Assembly: GCA_009602735.1 (NCBI GenBank)
Contig: WELA01009122.1
Location: forward strand, 71,930 to 101,099
DNA: 29,170 nucleotides
Source: Mesotaenium endlicherianum
Taxonomy: Eukaryota; Streptophyta; Zygnematophyceae; Zygnematales; Mesotaeniaceae
Direction of reading: 5' to 3'
Of the stretch, positions 19,199 to 27,821 are shown piece after piece; position 1 is the stretch's first letter; the number at the start of each line of letters is the position of its first letter. The position numbers and the translations under genes were made by a program. The notes under the pieces were generated by a model that saw nothing but the letters and a program-made list of their open reading frames with translations, did not search any database and was not told the origin of the DNA.

Positions 19199-20110
19199 CT
19201 AGGCATCAGCATCCTGGATCAAGTCAGCCAGTTTTCCATATTTCTTTTCAGCGAAATGACTAGAGACTTCGGATTTTAAGCCATACCTGAAGTATGCTAT
19301 CCTATATCGCTCTGGCAAGCCTGGCTGCTTCATCATGTTCTCTTGGAACTTTTGAGCAAACTCAGCCACTGAAGTGGTCTGCTTCAGTGTCAAGGAGATC
19401 ATTGCAGAGATAGCTTTCTCTTGCTGATTGATGACATCAAACTTCTCATGAAATTCCTCGACAAACTCTACCCGAGTAGGGTCACCGAGTAGCTGAGCCT
19501 TACGCTCTCCTTTCCAACACAGCCACCAGTCTGCTGCAATGCCTTTCAGTAAAGCACCAGTGTGCCTGACCTTCTCGTAATCTTGCAGTTCGGAGTAGTT
19601 CTTCAGCCACTGCTCAACATCAGCGAGAAACTTGATCAGGTAATACTTTTTGTTTCCCTCAGGATCATAGTCCTGGGGAGGTTTTGGCTTAGGCTTACTA
19701 GGCCCTCTGCCACCACCACCAGTGGTTTGAGAACCCAGTTGGTCTCTGCCTTGCAGCAGAGACATTATGATTCTCTTGTCCTCCTGTTGGGACTGATACA
19801 TGCTCGCCATTTGCGATTGCATTTGCACGAACAATGCTCCCAAATCCACACTCTGAGGTGGGAGTCTAGCACATGCAGCAGTACCAGTGGCATCCACTTG
19901 CTGAGTAGTGTCCTCAACAATCCCTCTCGCTCCTGCAGCAGCAATTCTTGCCGCATTCAGCCGGTCATGAATTTGACCTAGGGGCACATTGAGTTGTACA
20001 GCAGGAGGTGGGTTTAGAACATTGGCCCTTGATGCCGTACATTCTTCAACAGTGCGCTCGTCCGCTGGCAGTCCTTCCCTCCTTTTTGTATCTTCAGCAG
20101 CCTTGCTAAT
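19199..20110 (-). pseudogene. Gag capsid region of element A (5' end separated by nested insertion)
   Basis: An open frame of about 300 residues. It starts at the border with the nested LTR and reads the Retrotrans_gag pattern: FLADVEQWLKNY, a W-rich ADWWLCWKG, VEFVEEFHEKF, SVAEFAQKFQENM, YFRYGLKSEVSSHF. It forms the particle shell. The frame continues backward into the nested LTR only by chance. The true gag start is at about 23243, beyond the insert. Confidence 0.88.
20106..20110. repeat. Target-site duplication of nested element B, left (CTAAT)
   Basis: CTAAT directly before the LTR end at 20111. The same five bases follow the truncated LTR at 23019-23023. Confidence 0.88.
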
Positions 20111-20830
20111 TGAAATGAATCGACTTACCAAATAGGCGATTAACAAATAATAAAGATCTTTATATCAGCAAGTAATCTTTATGGTATTTCCGTTAACTGG
20201 TTAAACGGCAAAGGACAATACACTAGCAGGGAATAATACTCGTAAGTCAAATGCGAGTAAACTAGCATCAATGATGCAAATCAGTAAACTCATACATAAG
20301 CAAGGTTAGAAGACAGTGCGTATCAATGGCTTCTCGCCTTGGATTCAGATCTCTCTCAGTAAGCTGTACAAGAGAGTTGGCCTCGTTTCCGAATGCCGAA
20401 CTCGAGAGCAATGCCTAGCGTATGTACATGGAATGAGTTTACTGTTCAACGGTCAGTGCGATGGCACCGCCTACCCGGGAGTTAACCACGTTGGTAGGAC
20501 CTCGGTTAACCAAATCCACCGCCATCTCCCATCATCCCGAATCGCCATCCATCATAGGGATGTCATCTGGCCATTCATCTAGCATACCACACTTAGATGC
20601 ATATCGAGGCAGTTCGCTGCTACCGAGTACGGAAGTCAGCTGGCTGTCAAAGAATGTGTCAGCAAGCTGACTTAAGGTGACCTCAGCCTGCTACTTCCGG
20701 CCAAGTCATTAAACTGATATTAAGTATAAAGTCCAGCAGACTGATTGTTAACTAGAGTTCAGCAGGCTGAACTTATTTAACTATATTATTTAAATGAATA
20801 TTATATCAACCAGTATACTGATTCATTACA
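20111..20830 (-). repeat. 3' LTR of element B
   Basis: 720 bases, TGAAATGAAT at one end and ATTCATTACA at the other. It holds two perfect small dyads, GTCAGCAAGCTGAC (20658-20671) and GTTCAGCAGGCTGAAC (20757-20772). Confidence 0.95.
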
Positions 20831-20843
20831 ATCCCTCCAACTT
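20831..20843 (-). promoter_or_regulatory. Polypurine tract of element B
   Basis: AAGTTGGAGGGAT on the - strand, adjoining the 3' LTR. Confidence 0.8.
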
Positions 20844-20915
20844 ATCATGTTGTCGCCTCGACAACACTATCACTAATAACAGCGTGCTGTCCCTCTTATC
20901 CCCAGCCTGCTGCCC

Positions 20916-22580
20916 TTAGGAGGGAGATGTCCCTGAGGCCCTATGCTCAGGGGAGCCAGACCTCCTCCTGTCTTGGGGTCTTTTGAAGCCTGTCAGAGAA
21001 GGGGGTTCCGTGTAAGGACCCGGCGGAGAACGCAGTAACTGGGCTGTTTCCTCCTGCACAGTCTGAAACTGAAGGGAGGCAGCCTTCTCCTGGGCAGCCC
21101 TCAAACTGACAGGTACGTATACCGGCATCCCAGAAGGATGTTGCATGACATGAGCCAAGGGTACATGCCCTCTCTGCGAGGGAGATGCTGGCAGGCCTCT
21201 GGCTATCTCCCGAGCAGCCCTCCTGTCTGCCCTGTCCGACTGGGTCTCCTTGCCTGGAGATGGGCTCTGTCCTCTGGCAGTCCCCAGCCAAGTGATATCC
21301 TCCTCTTGAGCGAGTTGCTGCGGGGCCCACCCCGTCTTCTCCCTTACAGGGGATGTGGCAGGTGTCAGGATCACGGCGGGGCTAGTGTCCTCCTCCTCGC
21401 CTTCCTCCTCGTCTTCCTCCGACTCCTCCTCCTCGCCGTCCCCGGGTTCCTCTGAGACTTCTGGGGTCTCCTCTGTCAGCTGCTCCAGCTCTTCCCGAGA
21501 AAAAGAATATCCTACTGACCTTCCCCTTTTGGGTGCTGGTGGGGGCTGCTGAGTCCGGACCGCATAGAGGTCCTTTTCCCCCTGCTTACTTGCCCATTTG
21601 GCATAAGCGTGCTTCCCTTTGGAGAATGACTCTCGGGCCCTGCTTCTGTCCCCCTGCATCTCTTGGCTCATGCAGTCTCTGACTCCATCCAATCTTGGGT
21701 CCCAAGCCGCAATGTGAGGGGGCAATACTATGTTCCCCTTTAGGTCTGTCAGGAAATCCTCATCCGTCGCCCTGTCATTCTGCTGGTCCCTCATGTTGAT
21801 GGTCATCCACCGCCAATCAGTGGGCTTTTGGAAGAAGGCAGCGTCTGTCTTTTTGAGAGTACAAGGGTACCAGTGCCCTGCAAAGTCCAGCTGACTGGTT
21901 TCTCTGGCCAAGAATTCCCAGCTCCTCCTCTCCACCTCATTGTACATGGCCTTGAACCTGTTGTGGGGTGTTGAGTCCTTGAAGCTGTCCGCGTCCATGG
22001 GGATCATCCTGATGACCCTATCTGCCCCCCAGATACCAGGAATCGAGACAGCTCCTGCTTCGTTCACCTGGGCCATTGCCTTGGCCTCTCCGATGGTATA
22101 TCCTACCATCCTGGCGTAATCGTGGTAGAGGAGGAGCCCTGTGCCGACCTCTATATACTTGTCAAAGTTTTCGGATGTCTCCCCTTCCTTCTGGAGGATT
22201 TCCTTCTGCGACTCACTGCGACTTCTCTGGGCATACTTGAAGGCCTCCTCCAGTAGATCAAAGCCCTTGCCCAGCACCGTGTAGCGGTAGCTGCTGATTC
22301 TCCTCTGTTCTTCTTCTTCAGCCTGCTGCTTCCGCTTCTCCTCAGCTTGCCTCTCCTCCTCTGCTTTCTTGGCCTCCTCTGCAGCTTTTCTGTCCATTTC
22401 TTCCTGCCTCAGTCTGGCCTGTTCCTCCTCCTTCTTCTTCTGTGCCTCCCGCTGTTGTTGGAGTCGTTGTGATTCCCGAGCGGTGATGGAAGATGATTCG
22501 ATGTCTCCAAGGAACTGCAAGTATTCTGCATGTGCCTCTTCCGCCCTTCTCTTCCTCTTGAGTTCCGACTTTTGAGTCAT
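20916..22580 (-). CDS. ORF3, intact retrotransposon-borne protein of unknown function (554 aa)
   Basis: Start chosen at the ATG at 22580 (MTQKSELKRKRR); the frame extends three codons further without an ATG. Layout: residues 1-95 form a highly charged coiled coil rich in Glu, Lys, Arg and Gln. About 96-345 look globular with many Trp/Tyr (WEFLARETSQLDFAGHWYPC, TDWRWMTINM). At 346-358 there is a basic PPPAPKRGRSVG, nuclear-signal-like. 377-398 is almost all Glu/Asp/Gly/Ser. 450-465 is Arg-rich, and the tail is Pro/Arg/Ser-rich. There is no signal peptide or membrane helix, so it is not an envelope protein. The second copy (13042-14719) sits at the same place, downstream of pol, so ORF3 belongs to the family. 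No known domain was recognised. A chaperone, nuclear-import or chromatin role is only a guess. Confidence 0.85.
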   Translation of the reverse strand: MTQKSELKRKRRAEEAHAEYLQFLGDIESSSITARESQRLQQQREAQKKKEEEQARLRQEEMDRKAAEEAKKAEEERQAEEKRKQQAEEEEQRRISSYRYTVLGKGFDLLEEAFKYAQRSRSESQKEILQKEGETSENFDKYIEVGTGLLLYHDYARMVGYTIGEAKAMAQVNEAGAVSIPGIWGADRVIRMIPMDADSFKDSTPHNRFKAMYNEVERRSWEFLARETSQLDFAGHWYPCTLKKTDAAFFQKPTDWRWMTINMRDQQNDRATDEDFLTDLKGNIVLPPHIAAWDPRLDGVRDCMSQEMQGDRSRARESFSKGKHAYAKWASKQGEKDLYAVRTQQPPPAPKRGRSVGYSFSREELEQLTEETPEVSEEPGDGEEEESEEDEEEGEEEDTSPAVILTPATSPVREKTGWAPQQLAQEEDITWLGTARGQSPSPGKETQSDRADRRAAREIARGLPASPSQRGHVPLAHVMQHPSGMPVYVPVSLRAAQEKAASLQFQTVQEETAQLLRSPPGPYTEPPSLTGFKRPQDRRRSGSPEHRASGTSPS

Positions 22581-22581
22581 C

Positions 22582-22689
22582 CTGCTCAATCATAAACACA
22601 ATGCAGTTAGTGAAGTCATGATATTTTGCCGTTACTGAGTGCCCTTGATGAAGAGGGACGCGATCGAGAGAGTTCCAAGAGTGGAATAC
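22582..22689 (-). other. Possible leader intron of ORF3, element B
   Basis: On the - strand, CACACCAG|GTATTCC opens and TGATTGAGCAG|GATG closes a 108-nt segment just before the ORF3 ATG. It is the same length and position as in element A although the sequence has diverged. The leader upstream is CT-rich (CTCACTCACACC), as in many 5' UTRs. Confidence 0.45.
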
Positions 22690-22783
22690 CTGGTGTGAGT
22701 GAATATAAGGAAAAATTGAGTTGGAGAGCAAGTGAGTGTGAGCGCAGGTTGAGTGGGTAATATGGTGATCAGAGACTACCACT

Positions 22784-22854
22784 CCCTCCAACTTAAATTT
22801 AGAGGTGGGCTGCATGTCACAACTGTCACTAACTGTCACATCTCCCTCCAACTT
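22784..22854 (-). repeat. Two internal polypurine-tract-like words, element B
   Basis: AAGTTGGAGGG on the - strand at 22784-22794 and again at 22844-22854, with TGTCAC repeats (22813-22840) between. They lie upstream of ORF3. Confidence 0.6.
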
Positions 22855-22889
22855 ATATGGAGACAGGACCTCCTGTCACCTTCCCGTGT

Positions 22890-23018
22890 CAAGTCATTAA
22901 ACTGATATTAAGTATAAAGTCCAGCAGACTGATTGTTAACTAGAGTTCAGCAGGCTGAACTTATTTAACTATATTATTTAAATGAATATTAAATCGACCA
23001 GTATACTGATTCATTACA
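22890..23018 (-). repeat. Truncated 5' LTR of element B (129 bases)
   Basis: Matches 20702-20830 at 127 of 129 positions. It keeps the outer end ATTCATTACA and stops abruptly, joined to the ORF3 upstream spacer. It includes the dyad GTTCAGCAGGCTGAAC (22945-22960). Confidence 0.93.
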
Positions 23019-23023
23019 CTAAT
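23019..23023. repeat. Target-site duplication of nested element B, right (CTAAT)
   Basis: Direct repeat of 20106-20110. Confidence 0.88.
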
Positions 23024-23243
23024 CGTTCAACTTCTAATCTGGCTCTCTCCTCCTCAGCCTGCTGTGCTGCGACTGCAGCAATAGCAGCTGCCTCGTCTGC
23101 AACCTCTCTAGCTGCAGTATCTGCCACTGCTTCAAATAGGTACGGATTCTCGCTACATGGCTTTTAGCCTGATTTTCGACATTCTCGTTATCCTGGTTCT
23201 CCATGTCTCAGGAGTTGTTAGTTTGAGACCTTGTCCTTACCAT
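23024..23243 (-). pseudogene. 5' part of gag of element A
   Basis: ATG at 23243 begins MVRTRSQTNNS, then a TGA. Further on, in another frame, is an Ala/Glu-rich stretch (FEAVADTAAREVADEAAAIA) that reaches the nested insert. It is the N-terminal matrix-like part of Gag, cut from the remainder at 20110 by element B and broken by a stop and a frameshift. Confidence 0.7.
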
Positions 23244-23264
23244 ACGAAGAAGGCTGTGATAACT

Positions 23265-23276
23265 GCTCCGATACCA
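23265..23276 (-). promoter_or_regulatory. Primer-binding site (initiator-Met tRNA)
   Basis: The - strand reads TGGTATCGGAGC one base inside the 5' LTR. This differs by one base from TGGTATCAGAGC, complementary to the 3' end of plant initiator-Met tRNA and usual in plant LTR elements. It fixes the orientation of element A. Confidence 0.9.
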
Positions 23277-23277
23277 C

Positions 23278-23994
23278 TGAAATGAATTGACTTACAAAAT
23301 AGGCGATTAACAATTAATGAAGATCTTTACATCAGCAAGTAATCTTATGGTAATTTCTGTTAATTTATTAAACAGCGAAAGACAACACACTAGCAGTGGA
23401 TAATACTCGCAAGTCAAATGCAAGTAAACTAGCATCAATAATGCAATTAGTAAACTCATACATAAGCAAGGCTAGAAGACAGTGCGTATTAATGGCTTCT
23501 CGCCTTGGATTCAGATGTCTCTCCGTAAGCTATACAAGAGAGTTAGCCTCGTTTCCAAATGCCGAACTCGAGAACAATACCTAGCATATGTACATGGAAT
23601 GAGTTTACTGTTCAGCAGCCAGTGCAATGGCACCGCCTACCCGGGAGTTAACCACGTTGGTAGGACCTTGGTTAACCAAATCCACCGCCATCTCCCATCA
23701 TCCCGAATCACCATCCATCCTAAGGATGTCATCTGGCCATTCATCGAGCACACCACACTTAGATGCATGTCTAGGCAGTTCGCTGCTACCGAGTACAGAA
23801 GTCAGCTGGCTGTCAAAGAATATGTCAGCAAGCTGACCTAAGTTGGCTTCAGCTTGCTGCTCCCGGCTGAGTCATTAAACTGATTATTTTATAAAGTTCA
23901 GCAGACTCAATATTAACTAAAGTTCAGCAGGTTGAACTTATTTAACTATTATATTTAAATGAATGTATATCTACCAATATCCTGATTCATTACA
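23278..23994 (-). repeat. 5' LTR of element A
   Basis: 717 bases, TGAAATGAAT and ATTCATTACA ends, paired with 12151-12870. The - strand should carry the element's promoter. A TATA-like TTTATAAAATAAT lies about 100 bases from the outer end (about 23884-23898), and a second weak one (GATATAAAG-type) near the inner end in sister LTRs. The dyad GTCAGCAAGCTGAC is at 23824-23837. Confidence 0.95.
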
Positions 23995-23999
23995 GAAGC
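23995..23999. repeat. Target-site duplication of element A, right (GAAGC)
   Basis: Direct repeat of 12146-12150. Confidence 0.85.
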
Positions 24000-25846
24000 A
24001 ATAAAGTAAGGCGAGAGCTTTTCAGAGGTAGACTAAAAGCAAACGGTGTGAGGAACGTAAAATGTGCCCAGGCGGAAAATTCCACAAGGAGCTGAAGGCG
24101 CAAATTCGTTTCCAGACACGTTTCACGCAAGGGGCGGGGAAAAAGACCAATCTCCGGTGGTTGACAACAATGTATGTATACGCCACCGTGGTAAGAGGCG
24201 TGGAGAAGTGGATATCCGACGGGGGCGAAGATGGCCGGAGATCGAGTTTTGGGGCGTTTTTGGCCGTTTGGGCCCGAACCAGTCTCAAGGTGAAGCCTGT
24301 CGACGACTCTCAAAAACTAGAAAGTACGTCCGCGTTTTGAGGCTCTTTGTATAATTTCAAAAAAAAATTTGTTGTTACAAGCGGTACAACTACGAACATC
24401 AAATACGGCTTCAGTAATCTTAATATATGTGGCACAAAGCATCGACAAGTGCAACGCAGTAGGCAACAGAATTGAGGATACGTCCATAAACGTCTAGAAA
24501 TGGTCAATGTCACAAAGCATCACATATGTGTCGCCATTGTTAAGCGCTGAACAGTTGGTCTGCTAGCACGCAGACACCAATAGGTAACTATGCGTTGGGC
24601 GACTGCACCCGTTTGGCCTGCAGGGTCCAAAATAAGACCGCTGAACTTTTTGGGGGTCATTTTGTAGGCACTCTACAACTATTGTGCGAGGAGCGCCAAA
24701 TTGTTGAATTGCGCCTGCATGCACTTAGCCGTAAATTGTGTTTCCCCACTAGACCAATTTCAGAGATTATGATCTTGGATATGTATATATTTTCTCATTT
24801 GGAAGTTGGAGATAAAAACTCATAGTTGGTTCAATGTTTGTGTCTCACCAGGTTAGTTGAGATCAATTCCAACGACATTTCGAGTGGATAGATTTGGAAC
24901 ATTTTGTGCTTGCGCATCTTCAAGGTGTACCTACATTGAAGATGTCCCAAAATAGTCATACTCAAGTATCCATGGTATGCATTAGTACATATGTGGTACT
25001 ATCATACACAAGTATCCACGGTAAGCATTAGTACATATGTGGTACTACAGCTATCTTTTAATAAAAACATCCCCTATGACTATAGTAAACCTTCAAATAG
25101 CTAAATAAGTAAAGCAAGTTAAAGCTCTAACCTTATCGTCTAGAAACTATTGTACTTCTCCTCTTCCCCTCCCACATGACACAACGTGCCTCTTTTTTCC
25201 TTTTTAACGTTATGTGAGGTGTTTTGAGTTGCCTTTCATAATGTTAGAAAGTCTGGTGTAAGTTTGGCTGCTAGCATGGCATCGTACCACACCGTACGCT
25301 GCGTTGAAACCTAAGGCTCATACCAAACCTTGAAGTTTTCGAACTCGAGTTTAATAAATTAGGACCAAAATCAGACCTGTGCAGGTTACCGACACCTTTT
25401 GTCCCCCCGGTCCATGGTCCTGGTCACTGCCAGCCACCTTCGGGGCGGTCACATTTGGTCAGATCGGTAGGCACGGGCAATCGGCAGGAAAGCAAGGAAT
25501 CTGATGAAGAATATGCTGAATGTACCATAATAGGCTCCGAGATATATTAAGGAGGCGTATATTATCTAGAGGTCATTATCTAGCATAGATCTCCTTCTTT
25601 GGCGAGGTACAGTCGGCGGTGAGCTGCTCTAAATAGTCTGTGTACTTCTCCGTTCCTCCGGCGGCCCTTTCAAGCTAAGTAGCGATCGCACCCGGTTTAA
25701 ACGAACGCTACAATCGAACTTCGATTAGAAGCTAGAAGAAGTACTGGATATTGCATGTGCCAGAAAGAAGCAGGGGAAGGTCGAGGGTGAGCAAAATAAG
25801 GTTCAGCCTAATTTTTTTCTGGTTGTTTCCTGTTAAGAGTGCTAAG
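24000..25846. other. Intergenic region between the retrotransposon and OEP21
   Basis: No recognisable protein or RNA gene. It contains an A-run (about 24359-24367), a 46-bp tandem duplication and, at its right end, the presumed promoter and 5' UTR of OEP21 (roughly 25600-25846), in which no clear TATA box was seen. Confidence 0.6.
24956..25047. repeat. 46-bp direct tandem duplication
   Basis: Units 24956-25001 and 25002-25047 differ at only a few positions (CATGGTATGC against CACGGTAAGC) and each ends with GTACATATGTGGTACTA. Confidence 0.92.
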
Positions 25847-25939
25847 ATGGAGACTTCTATGCGCTTCAAATCAGAAGAAAGGCAGTTGTATCTGCATGCA
25901 AAAGAAAACTTCGTGAGTGACGGAAACATCGTTCTGCAG
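25847..25939 (+). CDS. OEP21: OEP21 exon 1
   Basis: 31 codons from the ATG, ending GNIVLQ, donor CAG|GTGAGA. The start is chosen because plant OEP21 also begins MET-S at this point. Confidence 0.88.
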
Positions 25940-27821
25940 GTGAGATTCTTCATTGGGGACTGATCTTGAGTAATCGTCACGTTTCCATTCAAGACTCTTT
26001 TTAAAAAGAGGCCTCGGTGTTCCTTGTGGCCTGTAGTAGGATGGGCAAGTATATCCTTCGCATACTGATGGGAGAATAGAGAGCCAGTTACAATCAGCGG
26101 TCGCGGCTCGTTGTTTGCTTGCTACTATGCAAACTGTGGGCCCTTTAGTGAATAGTTGAATAGCTGAAACAGCTCAAAGATGTCTTCGAGTAGTATTTCC
26201 ACTGTAGGACCATCGTAGGGATTTGCAGCTTTTCGCTAATAAAATTCTTGAAACAGTGCGACATAATGAGGACGTTTGAACAATTTTTTGTTTGACTTGT
26301 GATGACCGTTAATCTTCATTGTGGCGGAAAGAAGCTACTTTCTATATATCGACATAAGGAAATGAGAGGCAAGGTTGACGGATTTTAGCAGGGGGCGCAC
26401 TAGATGCATTTGAATACATGCAAGTTCATTAAGAAGATCACCGTGTGGAGCAATATTTGCACTACACTATTCCGACAGTCGAAGGTTGAGTGATATCCTT
26501 AACGAGAATCTAGTTGGTAGTCCTGATAGTGCATCTTAAGACATAACTATTCTAAACTGAAAACCGGAAGGGAACCGTGCCACAGCCACTCGAGTAGGAG
26601 TATTTTACAACTCGTATGGGCTCGTCAGCTGGACGAAGGGAGGACTAGTCAGCAAGTTCCTTCAAGTTCCTGTTATGCAAGGCAACAGCTGTCGTGTGTG
26701 CACTCTACTGTCACTCGTTAAGGATCGCTTAATCAGGCATTGTTTTTGGAATAGCTCAACATGTGGCTGAACTTTGTATTTCATTATATAAGCTTTTTCA
26801 AGCTGGCAATATGACTTTTGGCAGCTCCTTAGCTCAGTAGTCAAGCACCTGTGCTGCGTTGTCCTACAACTTAGAATAATGGGAGACGCAAAAGCAGTTA
26901 CTTGCAGTGGAGTTTCGTGACCTCCTTCAAGCAAGGATCTGGGGTTAGTGTTGCAGTATTTGAGCCAGCACGATGAGGTTACGTAATACTAAGATCAAGG
27001 ATCAAATCCAGGGGAACTAGTGTAGTGTTGGTTGTAGTAGATGACACTATTGCCCTTGCTGATAAAAATTCACACGCAGTGCTTCCTGTTGTGGTCATTT
27101 ACACACTTCTGCATGCTCTTTTGTAGCATGACATTGTCTTGACACTAGCTTTTGGGGAGAGGAATCATAGAGTAGTAGTTGGATGGCATGGATTTGCAAG
27201 GAGGAACCTTGCACCATATCTCGCATGGGCTTTTGAGAAGTGTTTCTGGATCCACCTCTGCTTTTGCTTTGAGGCCATTGGAAATGAATCTGCCTGTTAA
27301 CCTTATTTGGCTTCTGACTGCTATGCTGCAGGTGCACGGGAGGCTAAATACACAAACTGGCAGTCCAAGTGCCATCATTCAGCTCCGCAAGAAGTTCTTC
27401 CCAGAGGTGAGTTCAGAGCCATGCAGTCATGTTTCTATGAATGTGATCCCCTATTTAGTTGTCCAGCTGGGAGGCGGCTTGTGAGTGAGAATAAATAGCA
27501 AAGTCTTGCTTTCAAGACAGAAGTCGGGTTTTGGAGGACTTTGTTGAGCCAGTTTGGTAGAGGAGCTTTTGGCGATTGCATACCCTGAGCAGAGACACAT
27601 ACGGCTGTCATTTTGCTAGCTGACTCCTGCCTTTGCGCTCTGCTGGCTTCCTGCAGTTGCTGACAAACATTAACGTGGGAGCAAGGCTCGACGTAGGAGA
27701 GGGTCAGTCACCTGAGATCCTATATAATGTTTCGAGCAAGAAGACCATCGAGTTAACTGACAATGGCTTGCTCGCTCTCGACTTCAAGGCTGGCATTCAC
27801 TACAATGCCAACATGAAGCAG
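25847..27821 (+). CDS. OEP21: Chloroplast outer envelope pore protein 21 (OEP21), partial at 3' end
   Basis: Exons 25847-25939, 27332-27406 and 27657-27821, all phase 0, give 111 residues. They match plant OEP21 from its first Met: METSMRF...LYLHAKE, then VHGRLNTQTG with KKFFPE, then NINVGARLD, ILYNVSSKKTIELTDNGLLA, LDFKAGIHYNANMKQ. OEP21 is a small beta-barrel, anion-selective channel in the chloroplast outer envelope that passes phosphorylated sugars and is gated by ATP and triose phosphates. It has no cleavable transit peptide, in agreement with the start here. Plant proteins are about 165-175 residues, so about 55-60 residues (the last strands) are missing. They are encoded downstream, possibly beyond the window. 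The nearby introns are 1392 and 250 bases, both GT-AG. Confidence 0.88.
25940..27331 (+). other. OEP21 intron 1
   Basis: 1392 bases. No repeat or gene recognised. A tRNA A-box-like stretch near 26827 does not extend to a tRNA. Confidence 0.7.
27332..27406 (+). CDS. OEP21: OEP21 exon 2
   Basis: 25 codons, VHGRLNTQTGSPSAIIQLRK and KFFPE. Acceptor CTGCAG|GTG, donor GAG|GTGAGT. Confidence 0.9.
27657..27821 (+). CDS. OEP21: OEP21 exon 3
   Basis: 55 codons of alternating beta-strand character from LLTNINVGARLD to YNANMKQ. Acceptor CTGCAG|TTG, donor CAG|GTGCTG. Confidence 0.9.

Larger units (their letters stand above)
20111..23018 (-). mobile_element. Nested, internally deleted element of the same family (element B)
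   Basis: Inserted into the gag of element A with duplicated CTAAT at both ends. On the - strand, 5' to 3': the first 129 bases of a 5' LTR (22890-23018), then directly the spacer that in A lies between pol and ORF3, an intact ORF3, a polypurine tract and a full 3' LTR (20111-20830). The primer site, gag and pol are missing. Reverse transcription makes both LTRs full and alike, so the 5' loss should postdate insertion. The two LTR parts differ at only 2 of 129 positions. Confidence 0.93.
12151..23994 (-). mobile_element. Chromovirus-type Ty3/gypsy LTR retrotransposon, degenerate (element A)
   Basis: On the - strand, 5' to 3': 5' LTR 23278-23994, primer site 23265-23276, gag start 23024-23243, an inserted second element (20111-23018), rest of gag 19199-20110, zinc knuckle, protease, reverse transcriptase, RNase H, integrase with GPY motif and chromodomain (to 15076), ORF3 (13042-14719), polypurine tract 12871-12883, 3' LTR 12151-12870. 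Without the nested insert and its duplicated 5 bases the element would be about 8.9 kb. The domain order PR-RT-RH-IN-CHD defines a Ty3/gypsy chromovirus. Gag-pol is broken by many stops and frameshifts, so A cannot supply its own proteins. Both 5-bp flanks match, so the outer ends are intact. Confidence 0.95.

Noticed and set aside
20317..20582. Conserved + strand frame repeated in all three full LTRs (also 12356-12640 and 23482-23841)
   Set aside because: It recurs because the LTR is repeated. Its frame is on the strand opposite to the element and resembles no protein. Strand choice and lack of a family argue against coding.
20916..22580. ORF3 as an envelope gene
   Set aside because: The position fits env-like ORFs, but there is no signal peptide, membrane helix or cysteine-rich ectodomain. 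The chain is hydrophilic throughout.
26821..26925. tRNA-like A-box (TTAGCTCAGTAG)
   Set aside because: No matching acceptor or anticodon stems and only a poor B-box. At most a decayed tRNA-derived fragment.
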